The notes beneath the pieces are model-generated. The model saw only the letters and a list, made by a program, of their open reading frames with translations. It ran no database searches and had not been told where the DNA came from. Made by a program: the position numbers and the translations under genes. A stretch of 64,000 bases of DNA from Streptomyces viridiviolaceus (lineage in GTDB: Bacteria > Actinomycetota > Actinomycetes > Streptomycetales > Streptomycetaceae), in NCBI RefSeq assembly GCF_014650995.1, contig NZ_BMWA01000027.1, positions 62,001 through 126,000 of the forward strand, written 5' to 3'. Shown here in pieces: positions 1 to 8,756 of the stretch (position 1 is its first letter; the number at the start of each line of letters is the position of its first letter).

Positions 1-418
1 TGGAGACCTCGTACACGGGCATCCGGGTGGCGTACTCGTCGACGACGCGGCGGTCGATGCCCTCGTAGCGGGCGGGCGTGAAGATCAGCCATGGCCGCTC
101 GGAGAGGTGCACGGCGAGTTCCTGGGTGAAGGGCCGGCCGCTGGGCGTGGGGACGATGAGGGCGGGCTCGCCGACACCGGCCTCGTAGCCGTCGGCCAGG
201 ACGGAGTCCAGGGCGTCGCCCCACGGCTCCGTCTTCATGACCATGCCGGGGCCGCCCCCGTACGGGGTGTCGTCGACGGTGTTGTGCCGGTCGTAGGTCC
301 AGGACCGCAGGTCGTGCACGTGCACGTCGAGCTGTCCACGCGCGCGTGCCTTGCCGACGAGGGAGACGTTCAGCGGTTCCAGGTACTCGGGGAAGATCGT
401 GACGACGTCGAGCCTCAT
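1..418 (-). CDS. trmD: tRNA (guanine-N1)-methyltransferase TrmD, C-terminus cut off
   Basis: TrmD methylates the N1 of G37 next to the anticodon, using S-adenosylmethionine, and prevents +1 frameshifting. About 139 N-terminal residues are visible; the family is usually near 250-270, so the rest lies beyond the window edge. The product begins MRLDVVTIFPEYL, the standard TrmD opening, and later shows PYGGGPGMVMK and ARYEGIDRRVVDEY, the latter being part of the SAM-binding trefoil knot. The ATG overlaps the rimM stop codon (ATGA), so it is translationally coupled to rimM in the order rpsP-khpA-rimM-trmD. Identity is essentially certain from sequence and position. Confidence 0.97.
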   Translation of the reverse strand, partial: MRLDVVTIFPEYLEPLNVSLVGKARARGQLDVHVHDLRSWTYDRHNTVDDTPYGGGPGMVMKTEPWGDALDSVLADGYEAGVGEPALIVPTPSGRPFTQELAVHLSERPWLIFTPARYEGIDRRVVDEYATRMPVYEVS

Positions 419-966
419 GCGCCGGCGTCCTCGTCACGGGAGGAGGCGATCTCCGCGCGGTCGTCGATCAGGCCGGGGGGCGGATCGATGACCGCGCGCT
501 GCTCCTCCAGATCGACCTCGGTGACGATCTCCGACACGAACGGCACGTACACCTCGCTGCCGTCGGGGCGCTCCACCACGAACAGGTCCTGCGTGGGCAG
601 GTGCGAGATCTCGGTGATCCGGCCGACCTCGGTGCCGTCCGCGGTCACCACGTCGAGGTCGATCAGCTGGTGGTCGTAGTACTCGTCCTCTTCCTCGGGG
701 AGCTCGTCCGGGTCCACCTCGGCGATCAGGAGGATGTTGCGCAGCGCCTCGGCGGCGGTGCGGTCGCGCACGCCCTCGAAGCGCAGGAGGAGACGGCCGC
801 TGTGGACGCGGCCCGTCTCGATGGTGAGCGGTCCCGCGGAGGCGGGATCGGTGGTGAGTACGGCGCCGGGGGCGAGCCTGAGTTCGGGCTCGTCCGTGCG
901 GACCTCCACGGTGACCTCGCCCTTGATGCCGTGGGCGCGGCCGATCCGTGCGACTACCAGCTGCAC
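415..966 (-). CDS. rimM: 16S rRNA processing / 30S maturation factor RimM
   Basis: RimM helps late assembly of the 30S head and binds ribosomal protein S19. The 183-residue product starts MQLVVARIGRAHGIKGEV, the characteristic RimM N-terminal beta-barrel with the GxxHGxxGE motif. The C-terminal half carries the PRC-barrel (YYDHQLIDLDVV, then LPTQDLFVVERPDG and VPFVSEIV). The acidic, poorly conserved last 15 residues look disordered. The stop overlaps the trmD start by 4 bp. The gap to khpA is 99 bp and holds no obvious terminator, so the four genes are probably one transcript. Confidence 0.97.
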   Translation of the reverse strand: MQLVVARIGRAHGIKGEVTVEVRTDEPELRLAPGAVLTTDPASAGPLTIETGRVHSGRLLLRFEGVRDRTAAEALRNILLIAEVDPDELPEEEDEYYDHQLIDLDVVTADGTEVGRITEISHLPTQDLFVVERPDGSEVYVPFVSEIVTEVDLEEQRAVIDPPPGLIDDRAEIASSRDEDAGA

Positions 967-1065
967 TGTGCTTGATCTCCTGTCATACGACCGGCCGGTA
1001 CGACGTCGGGCCGGGGACGGCCCAGTGGCCCTCCCCGGCCCGAGCCGGTGCTGCGTTGCGAAGCG

Positions 1066-1305
1066 TCAGCGGACGTGGTCCACGTCGACGAGGTCGACAC
1101 GGACACCGCGGCCGCCGATGGCGCCCACGACGGTGCGCAGAGCACGCGCGGTGCGGCCGTTGCGGCCGATCACCTTGCCGAGGTCGTCCGGGTGCACCCG
1201 GACCTCGAGCACGCGTCCGCGGCGCAGGTTGCGCGAGGCCACCTGCACATCGTCAGGGTTGTCGACGATGCCCTTCACGAGGTGCTCGAGAGCCTCCTCG
1301 AGCAT
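1066..1305 (-). CDS. khpA: KH-domain RNA-binding protein KhpA
   Basis: A 79-residue single KH-domain protein. The RNA-binding GxxG loop is seen as GKVIGRNGRTARALR around residues 43-57, preceded by LEVRVHPDD. In other bacteria KhpA pairs with KhpB/Jag and influences cell division and small-RNA biology; whether this holds here is not shown by the sequence. It starts 2 bp after the rpsP stop, the usual actinobacterial arrangement rpsP-khpA-rimM-trmD, so it is co-expressed with ribosomal protein S16. Length is typical of the family. Confidence 0.93.
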   Translation of the reverse strand: MLEEALEHLVKGIVDNPDDVQVASRNLRRGRVLEVRVHPDDLGKVIGRNGRTARALRTVVGAIGGRGVRVDLVDVDHVR

Positions 1306-1307
1306 GC

Positions 1308-1727
1308 TCAGGCCTCGGTCGACTCGGACTCGGCGGCGGCCTCGTCCTTCTTGTCGGCCTTCTTCTTCTGGGTGATCGCCTCACCCTTGCCCTCGTCGTC
1401 GCCGCCGAGCGCCTCGAAGGACGGGCGGGCCGACTTCTCGGCCGGCTGCAGCAGCGGCGCCGGGGCGGGCTCGCCCTTGAACTTCTGCCAGTCGCCGGTC
1501 TTCTTCAGGATGGCGAGCACGGGCTCGGTCGGCTGCGCGCCGACACCCAGCCAGTACGCCACACGCTCGGCGTCGACCTCCATGACCGACGGGTTGTACG
1601 TCGGGTGGTACTTGCCGATCTCCTCGATCGCACGACCGTCACGACGGGTACGGGAGTCGGCGACGACGATGCGGTAGTGAGGCGAACGGATCTTGCCCAG
1701 ACGCTTCAGCTTGATCTTGACTGCCAC
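1308..1727 (-). CDS. rpsP: 30S ribosomal protein S16
   Basis: S16 is an assembly protein of the 30S body. The first about 80 residues are canonical: VKIKLKRLGKIRSPHYRIVV, IEEIGKYHPTYNP and VAYWLGVGAQPT. The remaining about 55 residues form a charged Lys/Ala/Glu extension (KKKADKKDEAAAESES), common in actinobacterial S16 and probably disordered. The start is GTG, preceded by AGGAG about 11 bp upstream. It is first in the rpsP-khpA-rimM-trmD operon; the 290 bp upstream is the presumed promoter region. Confidence 0.97.
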   Translation of the reverse strand: MAVKIKLKRLGKIRSPHYRIVVADSRTRRDGRAIEEIGKYHPTYNPSVMEVDAERVAYWLGVGAQPTEPVLAILKKTGDWQKFKGEPAPAPLLQPAEKSARPSFEALGGDDEGKGEAITQKKKADKKDEAAAESESTEA

Positions 1728-1931
1728 GGGAGTGGGTTCTCCTGGATTTGACGTGGTTGGGCACGGCGAGAATGCCGCGTGGGGTTGCGGTACCCGAGTG
1801 CCCGATGGACGCGTCAGCCGGAGGAGAGAGGGGTCCTGTGCGGCTGTCGAGTACAGCTAGCCATTGTGCCATACCCCGCGGATCGCCCACGGACGAGGGG
1901 TGAGCGCGGGCACGCTCCGCGGACACCCGGC

Positions 1932-1970
1932 GCCTGCGGGGTGCCGAGGCCCCGGCGGCACCCCGCAGGC
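1932..1970 (-). terminator. hairpin terminator downstream of the SprT-like gene
   Basis: A perfect 14-bp inverted repeat (GCCTGCGGGGTGCC, 11-nt loop, GGCACCCCGCAGGC) lies about 48 bp past the stop of the SprT-like gene and upstream of rpsP. It has no U-tract, as is common in Streptomyces. It probably insulates the rpsP promoter. Confidence 0.7.
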
Positions 1971-2017
1971 CGGCGTCATGAGCTCGTCCGGCACCCACGA
2001 GATGCCGGGGGGAGCCG

Positions 2018-2614
2018 TCAGCTCGCCGCCGCGCCCACCACCTCCGGGATCCGGAACGGCTTCCCGCAGCCGCCGCACATGATCGGGGCCTGGGCCAGGA
2101 CCGACGGGACGACCCGTACGTTGCGGCCGCAGTCGCAGACCGCCTTCACGCGCACTCCGCCGCCGGAGGAGCCGTGCCGGGCGGCCGGACCGCGGAAGGT
2201 GCGGGCCGAGTCGGCCGCGGTCGCCGCGGTGTGGGCCTTCAGCGCGCGCTGCAGCCGCTCGATCGTCGGGCGGTAGCGGCGCTTCGCCTCGGGGGTGAGC
2301 GTGACCAGTGAGAAGCCGCTGCTGGGGTGCGGTTCCTCGGGGTGGTCCAGGCCCAGCTCCTCGGCGATCGAGAGGAATCTGCGGTTGTGGTACCGGCCGG
2401 CGCGGGAGGTGTCACGCACTCCTCGCGCGGCGGCGATGCCGTGGACTGCCTCATGGAGCAGTCGCTCGAAGGAGAGTTCGTGACCGCACGCGGACGACGA
2501 CTCTCCGATCAGGGACTCGGGCGCGGCAAGATCGGGCAGCTCGGGGTGGTGCCGCTGAATGTCGGCCCACGCCTGCGCCAGCTCTGCGGCGAGAACAGGT
2601 GGTGTCGTGCTCAC
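2018..2614 (-). CDS. SprT-like zinc protein with C-terminal zinc ribbon
   Basis: A 198-residue protein of unknown role. Residues about 50-60 read LLHEAVHGIAAARGV, an HExxH-type zinc-binding helix, followed by GRYHNRRFLSIAEELGL, an arrangement resembling SprT-like metallopeptidases. The C-terminus has two cysteine pairs (CDCG and CGGCGKPF), a likely zinc ribbon. The middle is Ala/Arg rich. It sits alone on the minus strand between an upstream gap of 729 bp and its own downstream hairpin. I see the metal-binding motifs directly; protease activity is an inference. In Streptomyces this position usually holds a conserved hypothetical protein. Confidence 0.72.
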   Translation of the reverse strand: MSTTPPVLAAELAQAWADIQRHHPELPDLAAPESLIGESSSACGHELSFERLLHEAVHGIAAARGVRDTSRAGRYHNRRFLSIAEELGLDHPEEPHPSSGFSLVTLTPEAKRRYRPTIERLQRALKAHTAATAADSARTFRGPAARHGSSGGGVRVKAVCDCGRNVRVVPSVLAQAPIMCGGCGKPFRIPEVVGAAAS

Positions 2615-3343
2615 GTAATGACAACGAGCCTGGGTGCCGCTGTGTTCCTATTCCGGGGCATCCCAAATAATTTGCTCGTACCCGTCAGTTGCCCTTGATG
2701 CGTCCCGACGAGGGCGGGTGCGCTGATCTGCGGAGAAGCCTCACAGCTCGTACCAAGCTGGTGCGTAGTCCGACGTACGCGCCGGCGCGTACGCCCCGTC
2801 CACGCGCCGGGGGGCATGGGGTGCACGAGTGCGCAAGGGGCGTTTCGGTCGCCATCGGCGCCACAGGGACGCTACCCCGGAAGGCGCACCGGCGGGCGCG
2901 AGGTTACCGGGTGCGCTTCCGGCGTCCTGCACCGGCCCGCCCGCCGGGGCCGTACCGGGGAAGCGGCCGCCGATCCGGCCGCGGCCGGGACCGCACGCCG
3001 CGCTGCGGACCGTGGCCGGAACCGCCTCGTCAGCACCCGGGCGGGAGGGCCTCGGCGGCCGTCGCGACCGCCAGTCATCGCCGGACGACAGGATCCGGCC
3101 ACCCTTGCCGCCGGACGCGGCGGACCCCGGCACGGTGACCCTCCGTGCCGCGCCGCCGTGGCCCAGGTTGCCGGGATGTGAAATCTCGCCACTCGCCCGG
3201 GGATCGGACAACCCGGCCCCCACTACCACTGGACGCCACGGCGAGCCCGGAGTTTCCTGGCATACGGGGGGAGTGCGAGCGCGACTCACGGGGGCCATGG
3301 AAACGGGGACGGCGGCAAGACTCGGCGATTGGGGCGCTTTCCT
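2615..3343. other. 729-bp intergenic region with a 20-bp perfect palindrome
   Basis: No credible gene is seen on either strand: reading frames here are Arg/Pro/Gly-rich shadows. The left end, relatively AT-rich around 2660-2680, is probably the promoter of the minus-strand SprT-like gene. A perfect 20-bp palindrome, CGTACGCGCCGGCGCGTACG, occupies 2774-2793. The right end leads into the methyltransferase gene. No tRNA or riboswitch was recognised. Confidence 0.5.
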
Positions 3344-4198
3344 ATGACACCTACGCTCGTGCGGCAGCACCTGCCTCACGCCGGGGCGACACCCCGCGTG
3401 GACCTGCGTGCACGCGCGCGTGACTGGTCCGAGATACAGGAGCGCATGCTCGTGCCGCTCTACGAGGCCGTCTACGAGCGACTGGACGTGGACGGCGGCA
3501 CACGGATGCTGGGGCTGGGCTGCGGTTCCGGGCTGGCCCTGCTGATGGCCGCCTCGCGCGGCGCCTCGGTGACCGGCGTCGACTCCGGTTCCCCGGAGCG
3601 TCTGGGCCTCGCCCGGCAGCGGTTGCTGCCCGAGGCGTGGGACACCCGTGCCCGTGCGGACGCCCGGGTCGTCGAGGGCGCGCCGCGCGAGGCGCGGGAC
3701 CCGGCGGCGGGGTTCACCCTGGTGACCGCCTTCGAGCCCATCGGCTGCCTGGCGGGCGACGCGGAGGGGCTGGGCGAGCTGCTCGCCGAGGCCACGCCGC
3801 TCGCCGAGCGGGGGGCGGCCGTGGTGCTGGCGGGGTGGGGACCGCCGGAGCGGTGCGCCACGACGTCCGTGCTGCGGGTGGCCACCAAGCTGGCGGACCC
3901 GCTGCGCAGCGCCGGCAGCTGGCGCCCCGCCCTGCGCGACGACCTGGAGGAGGTCGCCCAGCGGGCCGGGCTCAGGCCGGACGGGTCCGGGCGGGTGGCG
4001 TGCCCCTTCGGGTACGCCGGCATCGACAGTGCGGTACGCGGTCTGCTGTCGACCGGGCTGTTCGACGCGGCGATCGCCGCGACCGACCCGGAGCAGGTGG
4101 ACAAGGAGCTGGCGGAGGCCCTGCATCCGCACCGGCGGCAGGACGGGACGGTCTGGATGCCGAACGTGTTCCGCTACCTGATCGCCCGCACTCCCTGA
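3344..4198 (+). CDS. class I SAM-dependent methyltransferase
   Basis: A 284-residue Rossmann-fold methyltransferase of unknown substrate. Motif I, MLGLGCGSGLALL, lies at about residues 51-63 and is followed by an acidic strand end (VTGVDSG) typical of SAM ribose binding. The N-terminus (VDLRARARDWSEIQERML) is common in actinobacterial stand-alone methyltransferases annotated only as class I. The ATG at 3344 was chosen over an in-frame ATG 15 bp upstream because the homologous opening MTPTLVRQHLP looks native; this is not certain. It is followed by a separately started lipoprotein gene on the same strand. Confidence 0.85.
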   Translation: MTPTLVRQHLPHAGATPRVDLRARARDWSEIQERMLVPLYEAVYERLDVDGGTRMLGLGCGSGLALLMAASRGASVTGVDSGSPERLGLARQRLLPEAWDTRARADARVVEGAPREARDPAAGFTLVTAFEPIGCLAGDAEGLGELLAEATPLAERGAAVVLAGWGPPERCATTSVLRVATKLADPLRSAGSWRPALRDDLEEVAQRAGLRPDGSGRVACPFGYAGIDSAVRGLLSTGLFDAAIAATDPEQVDKELAEALHPHRRQDGTVWMPNVFRYLIARTP

Positions 4199-4336
4199 CG
4201 ACTGCCTGATCATCCGGATTCCGTGACCGCCGGTTCCGTCGGGCTGCGTGCGGCTGCTCCCGTTCCTCCTGGTGGATCAGCGCCCCTTACCCTGATCCAC
4301 CGTTCGGGGGACAAGGAACTGCGTACAGGAGCTGTA

Positions 4337-4933
4337 GTGCCGCACCACAGGACCGCGCTGCGCCTCGCCGCGCCCGTCGCCGCCCTCGCCCTCACCGCGT
4401 GCGCGGGCGGGGCCGACGACGCCGACGCCGGGGACCCGGCGGGCCCGCGGATGTCCGCCTCGCCCTCCCCGTCGGTCGTCTCGGGCGGCGACGTGGCCCG
4501 GGGCGAGAGCGTCACGGGGAAGGTCGACGAGGACCCCGGCGAGGTCACCTACGAGGTCGTGGCGCAGAAGGTCGACGTCGGCACGGAGGCGCAGGCCGCG
4601 AAGGCGGTGGCGGACGCGGCGGACGCCGAGGGCAGGGTGCCGGCCGTCGCGCACGTCAAGTACACGCACAGGGGCGGACCGGCCCTCACCCACGGTTCCG
4701 ACGTGCACGAGGGCACCGCGGTCTTCGCCGACGGTCGGCGCGGCGGCGTACTCGTCGGCGCCTTCGAGGACGTCCCCGGGTGCGAGGACCCGTACGACGT
4801 CGACAGCTGGAAGAAGGGCGAGAGCCACGTCTTCTGCGAGGCGTACGTGATCCCCGCGGACGCCACCGGCGTGGAGGTCCACTGGTCGCAGGAGGACGGC
4901 GAACCCTACGTCTGGAAGTTCCCCCGCACCTGA
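4337..4933 (+). CDS. small secreted lipoprotein, unknown function
   Basis: A 198-residue predicted lipoprotein. The GTG start is set by AGGAG at 4327-4331. It gives a short basic N-region, a hydrophobic core and the lipobox LTAC at about residues 19-22, followed by a Gly/Asp/Ala-rich linker. The mature part contains two cysteines (GCEDPYDVD and FCEAYVIP) that could form a disulfide, and ends in an aromatic segment (WSQEDGEPYVWKFP). No enzymatic motif was recognised. It converges on the ftsH gene with only 18 bp between stops. Confidence 0.82.
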   Translation: MPHHRTALRLAAPVAALALTACAGGADDADAGDPAGPRMSASPSPSVVSGGDVARGESVTGKVDEDPGEVTYEVVAQKVDVGTEAQAAKAVADAADAEGRVPAVAHVKYTHRGGPALTHGSDVHEGTAVFADGRRGGVLVGAFEDVPGCEDPYDVDSWKKGESHVFCEAYVIPADATGVEVHWSQEDGEPYVWKFPRT

Positions 4934-4951
4934 GCCGCGGCGCGGCCGCGG

Positions 4952-6898
<1,947 letters not shown>

Positions 6899-6944
6899 AT
6901 CCGGACGGTACGACAGGAATGCCACACAGGCATGCGCATATACG

Positions 6945-6982
6945 TCATCGGGGCACCCCTCCGGCGAGAGGTGCCCCGATGA
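6945..6982 (-). terminator. hairpin terminator downstream of ffh
   Basis: Inverted repeat with 13-bp arms (TCATCGGGGCACC and GGTGCCCCGATGA) just past the ffh stop and upstream of ftsH. It separates the ffh and ftsH transcripts. Confidence 0.75.
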
Positions 6983-6997
6983 TGTACGACGTGGACG

Positions 6998-8548
6998 TCA
7001 GCCCATGAACTTCTTGAACTCGTCCGGCAGCTCGAAGTCCTTGCCGCCCTGTTGCGGCAGCCCGAGGGCGTTGCCGCCCTGGGCGGCGGCGGCCCGGCGG
7101 GCGGCCTCCTCCTGCTCCTGCTGCTTGCGCTTCATCGGGTTGCCGGAGCGCTGCTTGCCCTTGGCCTTCTTCTGCTGCTTCTTCTGCCGGCCGGGCCCGC
7201 CACCCATGCCCGGCATCCCCGGCATGCCCGGCATCCCGCCGCCCTGGGCCATGCGGGACATCATCTTGCGGGCCTCGAAGAACCGCTCGACCAGGTTCTT
7301 CACGGCGCTGACCTCGACACCGGAGCCCTTGGCGATACGGGCGCGGCGCGAGCCGTTGATGATCGTCGGGTCCTGACGCTCGCCCGGCGTCATCGACTTG
7401 ATGATCGCGGCGGTGCGGTCGACGTCCCGCTCGTCGAGGCTGTTGATCTGGTCCTTGATCTGGCCCATGCCCGGGAGCATGCCGAGCAGCTTGGAGATGG
7501 AGCCCATCTTCCGGACCTGCTCCATCTGGGCCAGGAAGTCGTCCAGGGTGAAGTCCTGGCCCTTCTTGGACGCCAGCTTGGAGGCCATCTTCTCGGCCTC
7601 TTCCTGGCTGAACGTCTTCTCCGCCTGCTCGATCAGGGTGAGCAGGTCACCCATGTCGAGGATGCGGGAGGCCATCCGGTCCGGGTGGAAGGCGTCGAAG
7701 TCGTCGAGCTTCTCGCCGTTCGACGCGAACATGATCGGCTTGCCGGTGATCTGGCGGATCGACAGGGCCGCACCACCGCGGGCGTCGCCGTCCAGCTTGG
7801 ACAGCACCACGCCGTCGAAGCCGACGCCGTCGCGGAACGCCTCGGCGGTGTTGACGGCGTCCTGGCCGATCATCGCGTCGACGACGAAGAGGATCTCGTC
7901 CGGCGAGACGGCGTCACGGATGTCCGCGGCCTGCTGCATCATCTCCTGGTCGATGCCGAGACGGCCGGCGGTGTCCACGATGACCAGGTCGTGGACCTTG
8001 GCCTTCGCGAACTCGATCGAGTCCTTGGCGACCTTGACCGGGTCGCCGACGCCGTTGCCCGGCTCGGGGGCGTAGACCGCGACCCCGGCGCGCTCGGCGA
8101 CGACGCTGAGCTGGTTCACGGCGTTCGGGCGCTGGAGGTCACAGGCCACGAGCAGCGGCGAGTGGCCCTGCTCCTTGAGCCACTTGCCGAGCTTGCCCGC
8201 GAGGGTGGTCTTACCGGCACCCTGCAGACCCGCCAGCATGATCACCGTGGGCGGCTGCTTGGCGAAGCGCAGGCGGCGGGTCTCGCCGCCGAGGATGGTG
8301 ACCAGTTCCTCGTTGACGATCTTGAGGACCTGCTGGGCGGGGTTCAGCGCCTTGGAGACCTCGGCGCCGAGGGCCCGCTCCTTGACGTTCTTGATGAACG
8401 CGCGGACCACCGGCAGGGCCACGTCGGCCTCGAGGAGCGCGATGCGGATCTCGCGGGCCGTGGCGTCGATGTCCGCTTCGGACAGCCTGCCCTTACCCCG
8501 AAGGGACTTGAACGTGGCTGACAAGCGATCGGAGAGAGTATCGAACAC
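6998..8548 (-). CDS. ffh: signal recognition particle protein Ffh (SRP54)
   Basis: Ffh binds signal sequences and the SRP RNA, and delivers ribosomes to FtsY (also in this window). The 516-residue product starts VFDTLSDRLSATFKSLRG, the usual N domain. The G domain shows GLQGAGKTTLAGKL, DTAGRL and SKLDGDARGGAAL. The M domain ends in a Met/Gly-rich stretch (MPGMPGMPGM), the methionine bristles for signal-peptide binding. The GTG at 8548 has GAGGA upstream and fits the family; a longer in-frame extension is low-complexity and rejected. It is flanked by hairpins on both sides, so it is likely monocistronic. Confidence 0.97.
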   Translation of the reverse strand: MFDTLSDRLSATFKSLRGKGRLSEADIDATAREIRIALLEADVALPVVRAFIKNVKERALGAEVSKALNPAQQVLKIVNEELVTILGGETRRLRFAKQPPTVIMLAGLQGAGKTTLAGKLGKWLKEQGHSPLLVACDLQRPNAVNQLSVVAERAGVAVYAPEPGNGVGDPVKVAKDSIEFAKAKVHDLVIVDTAGRLGIDQEMMQQAADIRDAVSPDEILFVVDAMIGQDAVNTAEAFRDGVGFDGVVLSKLDGDARGGAALSIRQITGKPIMFASNGEKLDDFDAFHPDRMASRILDMGDLLTLIEQAEKTFSQEEAEKMASKLASKKGQDFTLDDFLAQMEQVRKMGSISKLLGMLPGMGQIKDQINSLDERDVDRTAAIIKSMTPGERQDPTIINGSRRARIAKGSGVEVSAVKNLVERFFEARKMMSRMAQGGGMPGMPGMPGMGGGPGRQKKQQKKAKGKQRSGNPMKRKQQEQEEAARRAAAAQGGNALGLPQQGGKDFELPDEFKKFMG

Positions 8549-8627
8549 GGCGGCGTAGGTCCTCGCGTCGGCGGTGGTGTGGGTCGCCCTCCAGGGTATC
8601 CGGCCCGGCAAGCAAATCGTCCCTGCC

Positions 8628-8651
8628 CGCCGCGGAGAGCGGACAGGGACG
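8628..8651 (-). terminator. hairpin terminator downstream of glnD
   Basis: Inverted repeat CGTCCCTG ... CAGGGACG with an internal CCGC/GCGG extension, about 105 bp after the glnD stop and upstream of ffh. It probably ends the amtB-glnK-glnD transcript. Confidence 0.65.
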
Positions 8652-8756
8652 GAAACCCCGTATCGGCGGGGAGCAGGTCGCGTCCACGAACCGCCCCGTA
8701 TCGCCCCCGCGGCGACGGCGGAGCACATCCCGTGAACGCACGACCTGCCGGCACGG

